Assembly (NCBI RefSeq): GCF_029623345.1
Contig: NZ_JAPYKH010000024.1
Coordinates: 1 to 57,108, forward strand
Origin: Sphingomonas phyllosphaerae
GTDB lineage: Bacteria; Pseudomonadota; Alphaproteobacteria; Sphingomonadales; Sphingomonadaceae
Length of the DNA: 57,108 nt
Direction: 5' to 3'
The notes under the pieces were generated by a model, which worked only from the letters and a program-made list of their open reading frames with translations, was not told the origin of the DNA and searched no databases. A program made the translations under genes and the position numbers. How positions within the stretch are numbered: position 1 is the first letter of the stretch; each line of letters starts with the position of its first letter. Below, piece after piece: positions 24,560-35,625 of this stretch.

Positions 24560-26082
24560 GTCGGCGCGCGAGCGAAATAGGCGTCGACCCGCTCGGCGGT
24601 GCCCGGTGGAACGTGAAGGCCGAGCTTGCTGCGGCGAAAGAGCACGTCCTCGGCGGTGCGGGCCCATTCGGTCGCGGCGAGATAGTCGAGCTCGCGCGCG
24701 GTCAGCCCGGCGCCGAATTCCTCGCCCAGATCTGCGGTGGAGCCGGCGGTGCCGAGTAGCGTCCGTGCCTCGGTGCCGTAGGCGCGCGCCAGCCGGCGCA
24801 GCAGCGCGCGGTCGAGCGCCGCATAGTCGCGCGCCAATGAGTCGACGAGCGGCTCGAAGGCCTCGGCGGCAAAGTCGCCGCCCGGCAGGGTCGCGCCCGC
24901 GGTCCAGGCGCCGCCCGCGTCGGGGAAGGTCTCGGCCAGCTCCGCCATCGCGTGCTCGGCGAGTTTGCGATAGGTCGTGATCTTGCCGCCGAAGATGCTC
25001 AGCATCGGCGCGTTCTCACTGGCGCCGGCGGGGCCGCGATCGAGATCGAGCACATAGTCGCGCGTCACCGCCGAGGCGCTGGCGGCTTTGTCGTCGTACA
25101 GCGGGCGGATGCCGGCGTAGCTCCACACGATCTGCTCGCTCGTCACGGGCACGGCGAAGTAGCGCGCGATCGTCTCGAGCAGATAGTCGGTCTCGTGCGG
25201 CGCGATGGCGGCGCGGCCGGGCGCGCCCTCCCACGGCTCGTCGGTGGTGCCGATCAGGGTGAACTCGCCCTCGTACGGGATGGCGAAGACGACGCGGCGG
25301 TCCGGATTCTGCAGCATGAAAGCGTGGTCGCCCGGGTAGAGACGCGGCACGACGATATGGCTGCCCTTGACGAGCCGTACCCCGCGATCGTCGCGCGCGT
25401 GCGGCACCCTCGACAGGATGTCGGCGACCCAGGGCCCCGCGGCATTGACCAGCGCGCGCGCGGCGAGAGTGCGCTCGCCGCGCTCGTCCGCGATCGTCGC
25501 GCGCCAGCCGCCGCCCGTGCGCTCGGCGTCGACCAGGCGGGTGCGCGTGAGCACGGTCGCGCCGCGATCGGCGGCGTCGCGCGCGTTGAGCACGACGAGG
25601 CGGCTGTCCTCGACCCAGCAGTCGGAATAGACGAAGGCGCGGCCGCGATGGCGCAGGCCGTCGCCGCGCGGATCGCTCGCCAGCCGGATCGTCTCGGTGG
25701 CGGGCAGGCGCTCGCGCCCGCCGAGATGATCGTAGAGGAACAGCCCGGCGCGCACCATCCAGGCCGGGCGCGGCGAGTTCGTCTGCGGCAGCACGAAGCG
25801 CAGCGGCCAGATGATGTGCGGCGCCATCGCCCACAGCCGCTCGCGCTCGATCAGCGCCTCGCGCACCAGCCGCACCTCGCCATATTCGAGATAGCGTAGC
25901 CCGCCGTGGATCAGCTTGGTCGAGGCCGAGGAAGTGTGCGCGGCGAGATCGTCCTGCTCCACCAGCGTGACGCGCAGGCCGCGCCCGGCGGCGTCGCGCG
26001 CGATCCCGGCGCCGTTGATCCCGCCGCCGACCACCAGCAGGTCGGCGTCGAAGCCGTCGCGTGTCTCGTTCCCGCTCGTCAT
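24556..26082 (-). CDS. glpD: Glycerol-3-phosphate dehydrogenase, FAD-dependent
   Basis: A 508-residue membrane-associated flavoprotein that oxidises glycerol 3-phosphate to dihydroxyacetone phosphate and passes electrons to quinone. The FAD fingerprint is DLLVVGGGINGAGIARDAAGRG; further signatures are VKGSHIVVPRL, PYEGEFTLIGTTDEPW and GGKITTYRKLAE. The ATG at 26082 is the only start just ahead of the FAD motif. There is no Shine-Dalgarno sequence before it, and the best promoter places transcription at or next to the ATG, so the message may be leaderless. It overlaps glpR by GTGA. Confidence 0.96.
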   Translation of the reverse strand: MTSGNETRDGFDADLLVVGGGINGAGIARDAAGRGLRVTLVEQDDLAAHTSSASTKLIHGGLRYLEYGEVRLVREALIERERLWAMAPHIIWPLRFVLPQTNSPRPAWMVRAGLFLYDHLGGRERLPATETIRLASDPRGDGLRHRGRAFVYSDCWVEDSRLVVLNARDAADRGATVLTRTRLVDAERTGGGWRATIADERGERTLAARALVNAAGPWVADILSRVPHARDDRGVRLVKGSHIVVPRLYPGDHAFMLQNPDRRVVFAIPYEGEFTLIGTTDEPWEGAPGRAAIAPHETDYLLETIARYFAVPVTSEQIVWSYAGIRPLYDDKAASASAVTRDYVLDLDRGPAGASENAPMLSIFGGKITTYRKLAEHAMAELAETFPDAGGAWTAGATLPGGDFAAEAFEPLVDSLARDYAALDRALLRRLARAYGTEARTLLGTAGSTADLGEEFGAGLTARELDYLAATEWARTAEDVLFRRSKLGLHVPPGTAERVDAYFARAPT

Positions 26083-26088
26083 CGTGCA

Positions 26089-26117
26089 GATATGAGCCGC
26101 CGCAGCGACGACTTCAA
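26089..26117 (-). promoter_or_regulatory. Candidate glpD promoter
   Basis: On the minus strand TTGAAG (26112-26117) and CATATC (26089-26094) are spaced by 17 bp. The -35 overlaps the left arm of the GlpR inverted repeat, the expected position for a repressor. The -10 ends 7 bases before the glpD ATG. Confidence 0.45.
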
Positions 26118-26142
26118 ACGAAGATGTTGACGTTCGTTTGAA
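26113..26142. promoter_or_regulatory. GlpR operator, perfect inverted repeat
   Basis: TTCAAACGAA (26113-26122) and TTCGTTTGAA (26133-26142) are exact inverted copies 10 bp apart, in the 108-bp gap between glpD and glpF. TTCG-type half-sites are typical of DeoR-family GlpR operators. Its position would let one bound repressor control both directions. Confidence 0.8.
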
Positions 26143-26190
26143 CCGGGCGGACACAGGCGGGAAGGGCCGCGACGGCTCAGGGGAGGAGTT

Positions 26191-26994
26191 ATGGCGGAGG
26201 AGGCGGCGCCCGTCGTCGGCACGCTGCGCGGCGAGCTGATCTCGGAGTTGCTCGCGGTGGCGATCATCATCACGCTGGGCAACTCGGCCGCGGCGATGAT
26301 CACGCTGTACGATCCAAGCCCCTACGCCACCGCTTACTGGGGCGTGTGCATCGCCTGGGGTCTGGCGGTGACGATCGCAATCTATGTCACCGGGGCGGTG
26401 TCGGGCACGCACGCCAACCCGGCGGTGACGCTGGCGCTGGCCCTGTTCCGCGACTTTCCGCGGCGTAAGGTGCTGCCCTATGTCGTCGCGCAGGTAGCGG
26501 GGGCGATGATCGGCGCGGCCTTGGTGTACCAGATGTTCGGTCCCGTGATCGACGCCTATAATGCCAGCCACGCGCTCACCCGTGCGCAGGGCGGGGCGGC
26601 GGGCGTGTTCTTCACCGCGCCGGGGCTCCACATTACCGCGGTCCACGCCTTCTGGGACGAGGTGGTGCTCACCGCGATCCTGCTGCTCGGCATCTTCGCG
26701 ATCACCGACGAATTCAACACCTCCGCGCCGATGGCCAATGCCAGCGCGCTGATCATCGGTCTGCTGGTAGCCTGCATCGGCGCCTCGGCGGGTTTCCTGG
26801 AGGGCTGGCCGATCAACCCTGCGCGCGATTTCGGCCCGCGGCTGTTCTGCTGGCTGCTCGGCTGGGGCGGGTCGGCGTTCCCCGGCCCGGACCATTATTG
26901 GTGGGTGCCGGTCGCCGGGCCGCTGGTGGGTGGCGTCGTCGGCGCGGCGCTCTATCAATTCCTGGTCAAGCCGTATCTACCGCGGCGGCGCTGA
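26191..26994 (+). CDS. glpF: MIP family glycerol uptake facilitator (aquaglyceroporin)
   Basis: A 267-residue channel with six membrane segments. The two NPA boxes are present: SGTHANPAVT and GWPINPARDFGPR. The aspartate after the second NPAR is the mark of glycerol-conducting members, as opposed to water-only aquaporins. It provides passive entry of glycerol through the inner membrane. The ATG at 26191 follows GGGGAGGAGTT. It is 11 bp upstream of glpK and divergent from glpD across the GlpR operator. Confidence 0.94.
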   Translation: MAEEAAPVVGTLRGELISELLAVAIIITLGNSAAAMITLYDPSPYATAYWGVCIAWGLAVTIAIYVTGAVSGTHANPAVTLALALFRDFPRRKVLPYVVAQVAGAMIGAALVYQMFGPVIDAYNASHALTRAQGGAAGVFFTAPGLHITAVHAFWDEVVLTAILLLGIFAITDEFNTSAPMANASALIIGLLVACIGASAGFLEGWPINPARDFGPRLFCWLLGWGGSAFPGPDHYWWVPVAGPLVGGVVGAALYQFLVKPYLPRRR

Positions 26995-27005
26995 GGAGAG
27001 GATTC

Positions 27006-28502
27006 ATGGCCGAGACCAAGTCCCATGTGCTGGCGATCGACCAGGGCACCACTTCCACCCGCGCGATCGTCTTCGACCGCGACGCGCGCCCGGTGGCGAC
27101 CGCGCAGACCGAGTTCGCGCAGCATTATCCCGAGGGCGGCTGGGTCGAGCACGATCCCGAGGACATCTGGCGCGACACGCTCCAGGTCGCGCACGACGCG
27201 GTCGCGCAGAGCGGCGTCGGCGCGGGGGGCGTCGCCGCGATCGGCATCACCAACCAGCGCGAGACGGTGGTGGTGTGGGACCGTGCCACGGGAGAGACGA
27301 TCCACCGCGCGATCGTCTGGCAGGACCGCCGCACCGCCAAGCTCTGCGCCGAGCTCAAGGCGGCCGGGCACGAACCCGCGGTGCGCGCCAAGACCGGGCT
27401 GCTGATCGACCCCTATTTCTCCGCCACCAAGCTCGCCTGGATCCTCGATCACGTCGCGGGCGCGCGGGAGCGGGCCGAGCGCGGCGAGCTGGCGTTCGGC
27501 ACGATCGACAGCTTCCTGCTGTGGCGGCTGACCGGCGGGCAGGTCCATGCGACCGACGTCACCAACGCCGGCCGCACCTTGCTCTATGACATTCGCGCGC
27601 AGCGCTGGGATGAGGAGCTGTGCCGTCTGTTCGACGTCCCCATGGCGCTGCTGCCCGAGGTGCACGACAACAGCCGCGTCTTCGGCCACACTGCCGAGGG
27701 CCTGTTCGACGTCGCGATCCCGATCGCGGGCATCGCCGGCGACCAGCAGGCCGCGCTGATCGGCCAGGCCTGTTTCGACACGGGCATGGCGAAGTCGACG
27801 TACGGCACCGGCTGCTTCCTGCTGCTCAACACGGGCGCCGAAGCGATCGAGTCGGAGCACCGGCTGCTGACCACGCCGGCCTATCGGCTCGACGGCACGA
27901 TGACCTATGCGCTGGAGGGCTCGATCTTCGTCGCCGGGGCGGCGGTCAAATGGCTGCGGGATGGCATCGGCGTGATCACGCATGCGCGCGAAACCAACGA
28001 CATGGCGACGCAGGTGCCCGACAGCCACGGGGTCTACATGGTCCCGGCGTTCGTCGGCCTCGGCGCGCCGCACTGGGACCCGGACGCGCGTGGCGCGATC
28101 TTCGGGCTGACGCTCGGCGCTACCCAGGCGCATCTCGCGCGCGCCGCGCTGGAGGCGGTGGGCTATCAAACCATGGACCTCACCGCCGCGATGATCGCCG
28201 ACGGCGGCGCCGCACCGGCGACGATCCGCGTCGACGGCGGCATGGCGGCGAACGACTGGCTGTGCCAGTTCCTCGCCGATCTGCTTCAGGTAGCGGTCGA
28301 GCGGCCGGTGCATCTCGAGACCACCGCGCTCGGCGCCGCCTTCCTCGCCGGACTGGCGACAGGGGTCTGGGCCGATCTCGACGCGGTGCGTGCCACCTGG
28401 GCGCGGCGCGACTGTTTCGAGCCGCGCATGGCGGCGGCGGACCGGGAGCGCTTGGTGGCCGGCTGGAAGGTCGCGGTGGCGAAGACGCTGACGACGGGGT
28501 GA
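27006..28502 (+). CDS. glpK: Glycerol kinase
   Basis: A 498-residue FGGY kinase that traps glycerol as glycerol 3-phosphate. Signatures include the phosphate loop VLAIDQGTTSTRAIVFDR, GGWVEHDPEDIW, TNQRETVVVWDR, the ATP-side YGTGCFLLLNTG, and VDGGMAANDWLCQF. Length equals the usual value for GlpK. The ATG at 27006 follows GAGGAGAGGATTC, 11 bp after the glpF stop, so both share one message. Longer upstream starts overlap glpF and are rejected. Confidence 0.97.
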   Translation: MAETKSHVLAIDQGTTSTRAIVFDRDARPVATAQTEFAQHYPEGGWVEHDPEDIWRDTLQVAHDAVAQSGVGAGGVAAIGITNQRETVVVWDRATGETIHRAIVWQDRRTAKLCAELKAAGHEPAVRAKTGLLIDPYFSATKLAWILDHVAGARERAERGELAFGTIDSFLLWRLTGGQVHATDVTNAGRTLLYDIRAQRWDEELCRLFDVPMALLPEVHDNSRVFGHTAEGLFDVAIPIAGIAGDQQAALIGQACFDTGMAKSTYGTGCFLLLNTGAEAIESEHRLLTTPAYRLDGTMTYALEGSIFVAGAAVKWLRDGIGVITHARETNDMATQVPDSHGVYMVPAFVGLGAPHWDPDARGAIFGLTLGATQAHLARAALEAVGYQTMDLTAAMIADGGAAPATIRVDGGMAANDWLCQFLADLLQVAVERPVHLETTALGAAFLAGLATGVWADLDAVRATWARRDCFEPRMAAADRERLVAGWKVAVAKTLTTG

Positions 28503-28530
28503 GGGGGGTGCGTCCGCGCTTCCTCCGGGC

Positions 28531-28624
28531 GTCATCCTGAACTTGTTTCAGGATCCACCGTCCCGCAGGCGCCTCCGATGCGGGGTACGCGGCGCCCTGG
28601 ATCCTGAAACGAGTTCAGGATGAC
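28531..28624. repeat. Two inverted copies of the ATCCTGAACT(C/T)GTTTCAGGAT repeat
   Basis: GTCATCCTGAACTTGTTTCAGGATCCA at 28531-28557 and its inverse (GATCCTGAAACGAGTTCAGGATGAC) at 28600-28624. Both are themselves palindromic. The pair lies between glpK and the phosphate transporter gene, which converge. Confidence 0.8.
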
Positions 28625-28665
28625 GCTAATCGCTGGGGCAGCGCGGCGCGTGCTCCCTTACGTCC

Positions 28666-29679
28666 TCAGAACAACAATGTCAGCGAGTAGACCAGCGCGC
28701 CCACCGCGGCCGAGGCGGGAATGGTGATCACCCAGGCGACCACCACGTTCTTGGCCACGCCCCAGCGCACCGCTGTGGCGCGCCGCGCCACGCCGGCGCC
28801 GATGATCGATCCGGTGATCGTGTGCGTCGTCGACACCGGAATACCAAGCGTCGACGCGCCGAACAGCACGATCGACCCCGCCAGCGAGGCGCTGAACCCC
28901 TGGTGCTGCGATAGCCGCGTGATGCGCGAGCCCATCGTCTCGATGATGCGCCAGCCGCCCGTCATCGTGCCGAGTCCGATGGCGACATAGCAGCTGATGG
29001 CGACCCAGTGCGGTACCGCGAACGGCCCCGTCAGGTAGCCGGTCGAATAGAGCAGGACGGTGATGATCCCCATCGTCTTCTGCGCGTCGTTCAGGCCGTG
29101 GCTGAGCGAGTAGGCGGCCGACGACATCAGGTGCAGCACGCGGAACGAGCGCTCGGCCTGGTTCGCGGTGCGGCGGCGCAGTGCCCAGCTCGACAGCAGC
29201 ATCACCAGCATCGCCAGGAACATCCCGATCGTCGGCGAGAGCACGATCGCGATCAGGGTCTTGTTCAGCCCGGCCCACTTCACGCCAGAGAGCCCGGCAT
29301 GTGCCACGCCCGCCCCGATCAGACCGCCCACCAAGGCATGGCTGCTCGACGAGGGGATGCCCTTCAGCCAGGTAATGACGTTCCACGTCATCGCCCCGCC
29401 AAGCGCGCCGAAGATCACCGCGGGGGTCACCACCTCCTGCGCGATCAGCCCCTTGCCGATCGTCTCGGCGACGGCGTGCAGGCTCGGCACCGCCAGCGTC
29501 AAGAAATAGGCGGCGAAGTTGAAGAAGGCGGCGAACACCACCGCTTGCACCGGCGACAGCAGCCGGGTGGCGACCACGGTGGCGATCGAGTTGGCGGCGT
29601 CGTGCAACCCGTTCAGATAATCGAACGCCAGCGCGACCAGGATGAGGCCGACCAGCAGCGGAAAGGCGAGCTCGTGCAT
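28666..29679 (-). CDS. Inorganic phosphate transporter, Pit family
   Basis: A 337-residue membrane protein with about ten hydrophobic segments. The duplicated Pit signature is present as NGLHDAANSIATVVATR (near residue 24) and HGLNDAQKTMGII. It performs proton- or cation-coupled low-affinity phosphate uptake in the inner membrane. The DUF47 gene ends 9 bp before its start and is the usual accessory partner, so the two form an operon. It is shorter than E. coli PitA (499 residues), which is normal for this bacterial subgroup. Confidence 0.93.
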   Translation of the reverse strand: MHELAFPLLVGLILVALAFDYLNGLHDAANSIATVVATRLLSPVQAVVFAAFFNFAAYFLTLAVPSLHAVAETIGKGLIAQEVVTPAVIFGALGGAMTWNVITWLKGIPSSSSHALVGGLIGAGVAHAGLSGVKWAGLNKTLIAIVLSPTIGMFLAMLVMLLSSWALRRRTANQAERSFRVLHLMSSAAYSLSHGLNDAQKTMGIITVLLYSTGYLTGPFAVPHWVAISCYVAIGLGTMTGGWRIIETMGSRITRLSQHQGFSASLAGSIVLFGASTLGIPVSTTHTITGSIIGAGVARRATAVRWGVAKNVVVAWVITIPASAAVGALVYSLTLLF

Positions 29680-29688
29680 GGCCGCGGC

Positions 29689-30333
29689 TCAGGCGTGATC
29701 GATGACGATGCCATCGATCTCGTCGGCGACGTCCTCGAAGGCGTCGAGCACGCGCTCGAGATGCTTGTACAGCTCGCGCTCCACTACGAAGCGGAGCGTG
29801 TCGGTGCGGCCGAACTCGCCGAGCGAGCGCTTCAGCCCGGCGGCGTGCATCTCGTCGGCGCGGCCCTCGATGCGGATCAACTGCTCGGTGAAATCGTGCA
29901 GCTTCTGCCCGTTGCGGCTGACGTCGCGCAGCAGCGGCATCGCCGCGACGGCAAGCTCGGCCGCCTCCACCGCGGCGGCGGCCATCTCGCGCATCTCGGG
30001 GGCGAATTCGCGCACCTGGTAGAGGTCGATCGCGGCGGCGGCGGCCTGCATCTCGTCGACCGTGTCGTCGAGCGCGCCGATCAGCGTGGCGATGGCGCCG
30101 CGGTCGAACGGCGTGAGGAAGGTCGAACGCACTGTCTTGAGCACGTCGCGGGTGACATCGTCGGCATCATGCTCGCGCGCGATAACCTCCGCGATCATCG
30201 CGGCGGGATCGCCCTCGCCGCCGACCAGCCGAGCGAGCGCGCGGGCGCCGGCCAGATCGATCGCGGCATGGGCCTCGAACAGCTCGAAGAAATTGCCCGT
30301 CCTCGGCAGAAGACGCTGAAACCAAGCGAACAT
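29689..30333 (-). CDS. DUF47 family protein, PhoU-like partner of Pit transporter
   Basis: A 214-residue all-helical PhoU-like protein. The N-terminal MFAWFQRLLPRTGNFFELFE is the typical DUF47 (TIGR00153) opening, and repeated helices carry acidic metal-contact residues (EHDADDVTRDVLKTV; EGRADEMHAAGLK). The ATG at 30333 follows GGGAGTACG; the longer frame upstream lacks conservation. It lies first in a two-gene operon with Pit. It is thought to modulate Pit activity, but the mechanism is not settled. Confidence 0.9.
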   Translation of the reverse strand: MFAWFQRLLPRTGNFFELFEAHAAIDLAGARALARLVGGEGDPAAMIAEVIAREHDADDVTRDVLKTVRSTFLTPFDRGAIATLIGALDDTVDEMQAAAAAIDLYQVREFAPEMREMAAAAVEAAELAVAAMPLLRDVSRNGQKLHDFTEQLIRIEGRADEMHAAGLKRSLGEFGRTDTLRFVVERELYKHLERVLDAFEDVADEIDGIVIDHA

Positions 30334-30561
30334 CGTACTCCCATCCCCACCCGAGGGTGTTTCCCGTCCCGATAGCCCGAAGCACGAGTTGCGCGCGGCG
30401 CCAAGCAAAACCGAGCGGCGCCATGGCCGAGACATGTGACACTTGGGTTGCAACGCCATCGGCCCATCCGTGCCGGAGACCGATAACCTGCATCAAAGGC
30501 ATTGTTTTTAAAGGAACATCCAGCGCGGCACCAGCTTGATCCGGAGAGCAAGGAGAGACGC

Positions 30562-31083
30562 ATGGCAAGCTATTCGAACGATGTGGTCCAGTCGGTGTTC
30601 GTGACCGGGCTCAAGAACGCGCACGGAGTCGAGCATCAGGCGCTGGCACTGATCGACCGCCAGCTCGACCACCTTGCCAACTATCCGGAGGTTGCCGCGC
30701 AGCTGCGCATGCACCGCGCTGAGACCGAGGAGCAGATCCAGCGGCTGGAAGAAATCCTGGCCGGCTTCGGCGAGACGCATTCGGTGCTGAAGGATGCGGC
30801 GCTGTCCTTCACCGGCAACATGGCGGCGCTGGCGCACGTGTTCGCGCCCGACGAGATCCTGAAGAACAGCTTCGCCAACTACGCTTTCGAGCATTTCGAA
30901 GCGGCGAGCTACAAGTCGCTGCTGGCGCTGGCGGACGCCGGCGGGTTCCAGCAGCCGGTGTCGCTGCTGACCGCGTCGCTCAACGAGGAGTTGGCGATGG
31001 CGGCCTGGATCGACGAGCATAATGCCGAGCTGACGCTGAAGTATATCGAACGCCGCGCCGCGGGGGAGACGGCGAGCCACTGA
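30562..31083 (+). CDS. DUF892 (YciF-like) ferritin-like protein
   Basis: A 173-residue four-helix protein of the ferritin-like DUF892 family associated with stress responses. Helices contain the expected metal-ligand pattern, including GVEHQALALIDRQ, MHRAETEEQIQRLEEIL, YAFEHFEAASYKSLL and LNEELAMAAWIDEH. The ATG at 30562 follows AAGGAGAGACGC. It is divergent from DUF47/Pit with a 228-bp gap and convergent with the trehalose operon. Enzymatic or metal-storage role is not established for this family. Confidence 0.82.
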   Translation: MASYSNDVVQSVFVTGLKNAHGVEHQALALIDRQLDHLANYPEVAAQLRMHRAETEEQIQRLEEILAGFGETHSVLKDAALSFTGNMAALAHVFAPDEILKNSFANYAFEHFEAASYKSLLALADAGGFQQPVSLLTASLNEELAMAAWIDEHNAELTLKYIERRAAGETASH

Positions 31084-31414
31084 GGCGGGTGGGACTCAAC
31101 ATTCGCGCGGTGGCGGCGCGTTCGGCCAAGTAGCGGCGGAGCTAGGGTTTCGCCCCTCGGCTCGGAGCGCTGGCGGGCGCGAATGTTGCGAATGTTGAGT
31201 CGCTGGCGCGGTTGGCGCGAACGTTGAGTTAGGCGCGGGTGTTGGGGCAGTCGTGGTTGATGGGCGTCGCCGGGCATGATCGCGGACGGCGACGATGAGA
31301 CAGAGCCGCGCCTGTGTGACAGACCGCCGCGGTGTAGGACAGCGTGACGGTGCCTCGAAAATCCTTCCCGCGAGCGGGGAGGATCCAGGTCTCGCAGTCC
31401 TCCGCCCATTCCGC
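31084..31414. repeat. 331-bp gene-free stretch with a local repeat cluster
   Basis: ACTCAACATTCGCGC (31094-31108) is followed by inverted relatives at 31177-31200 (ends GCGAATGTTGAGT) and 31215-31230 (GCGCGAACGTTGAGTT). The first and second can pair across about 68 bases. The stretch lies between the convergent DUF892 and treY genes. The remaining bases to 31414 show no credible gene. Confidence 0.65.
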
Positions 31415-33738
<2,324 letters not shown>

Positions 33739-33742
<4 letters not shown>

Positions 33743-35625
33743 CCGTGTCTCTCGGCGGTGAGCAGGTCGGTGCGGCGCGCGACGTCGCGCTGCGCGAGCA
33801 ACTGCTCGGTGGGGGCGGGCAGGCGACGGCGCCAATTGGGGTGCTCGTCGACCGTGCCGGGAAGGTTGGGCTGCTCCTCCTCGCCGAGCAGGTCCTCGAC
33901 CGGCACGATCGCGAGCGGCGCGGGCGCGGCGGCGACGTGCGCGAGCACGCGGTCGAGCGGTGGGTGCGTCGGCGCGGCGCCGGTCTCGCCCATCGCCTGC
34001 CACAATGCGGCGCGTTCGTCGCCGCGGTGGGCCTGGTCGGCGGCGGCGTCGGCGTGGCGCGAGCGGCGGCCGAGCCGCCATGCCCAGTCGATGTCGCGGC
34101 CCTTCCACCAGCCCGCGACCGTGGGCGTGTCGTGCGTGCCGGTCATCGCCACCGCCATCGCGTCCCAGTCGGCGGGATCGGTGAAGCCGCCGTCGGCGTC
34201 GCGCTCGAACGGCAGCACGCGCATGCCGAGCATGCAGCGCCGCGCGAGGTCGTCGCGGAAGCCGGGCGGGACGGTGCCGAGGTCCTCCGCGATCACCAGC
34301 GCGCCGGCGCGCTGCGCCTCGATCGCGACGATGCGGCGGAGGTGGTCGCCGGGCATCGTGAGATAGGCGCCGCGGTCGGCGCTCTCGCCGGCCGGGATGA
34401 CCCAGAGCCGCTGTAGACCGAGCGCATGGTCGATGCGGATCCCGCCGGCGTGCGCCAGCGTCGCGCGCAGCGTCTCGATGAAGGGGCGGAAGCCGGTGCG
34501 CTCGAGCGCGAACGGGTCGAGTGCGGTGATCCCCCAATTCTGGCCGTCGGGGCCGAGCGGGTCGGGCGGAGCGCCGACGGTGAGGCCGGTGAGCAGCTCG
34601 TCGCGCGCCCCCCAGGCATGGCTGCCGTCGCCGTCCATGCCGACCGCGAGGTCCGCGATCAGCCCGACGCGCATCCGCTCGCGTGCGGTGCGCTGCGCGG
34701 TGGCGAGGCCGAGGTCGGCGAGCCATTGGAGGAAGGCGTAGAAGGCGATGTCGTCGGCGTGCTCGGCGGCGAAGCGGTTCACCGCTTCGGAGCGCGGGTC
34801 CTGATAGTCGCTCGGCCAGTCCTGCCAGCCGTGGCCGCCGAGATGCGCGTGGAGCGCGTCGAAGCGCGCATGCGCCTCGAGCGCGGCGCCGCGCTGGCGG
34901 CGGAAGGCGAGCGCGGCCGAGCGCGCCGCCTCGCTGGCGAGCTCATAGGCGCCGCGCAGCTGCTGCAACCGCTCGCGCGCCGCGCTCTCCCACGCGATCA
35001 GCGCGGGCGCCGGGGCGGGGGGCAGCGGTACGCCGATGAGGCCGGGGTCGGCGAGCAGCACGTTGTGGAACAGCCGCGTCGAGGGCGCATAGGGGCTGAA
35101 GCGCGTTGGGTCGGCGGGGAACAGCGCGTGCGTCGGGCTGATCGCGAGCGCCTGCGCGCCGGCGCGGCCGAACGCCTCGGCCGCCTCGACCAATGCGCCG
35201 GCGTCGCCGAACGCGCGCGGTGCGCGCGACTGGAGCGCCGGGATCTGCACCGCGGCGCCCCAGCTGCGCGGCGGCGGCTCGGGGCAGCGCCGCGGCGCGA
35301 GCGCGAGCGTGTACGCGCGCTCGCCCACCAGCAAGCGGTGGTAGCCGGGACGGTCGATGGGCGGGAGCCTGCCGTCGGCGTCGCGCTTCGGGGTGGCACG
35401 GCCGCCATCCTCGAAGTGGAGCTCGACCGCACCGGTGGGGTTGGCGGGGAGCTCGATCGGGGTACCCGCGTCGGCGGAGAGGAAGGGGGTGTCTGGCGGC
35501 GTCGGGTCGAGCCGGTCGAGGATCGCGGCGAGCACGTCGTCGGGTACGCGCTGGGCGTTGCCGTCGGCGTCCTCCCAGTCACGGACGAGGCCGGCGGCGG
35601 CGGCGCGGGCGGCGACGTCGGTCAC
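33739..35625 (-). CDS. malQ: 4-alpha-glucanotransferase
   Basis: A 628-residue GH77 enzyme that disproportionates maltodextrins, giving chains long enough for TreY. Catalytic regions: nucleophile in GIRIDHALGLQRLW, acid/base in VIAEDLGTVPPG, and GTHDTPTVAGWW. The GTG start at 35625 overlaps the treZ stop as GTGA; an ATG 39 bases further upstream would overlap treZ more deeply and lacks support. Lying within a trehalose operon is common in sphingomonads and rhizobia. Confidence 0.93.

Noticed and set aside
30513..30538. EcfG-type stress promoter (GGAAC) before the DUF892 gene
   Set aside because: GGAAC is present, but the expected CGTT at 16-17 bp reads GCTT/CTTG; the match is too weak to claim.
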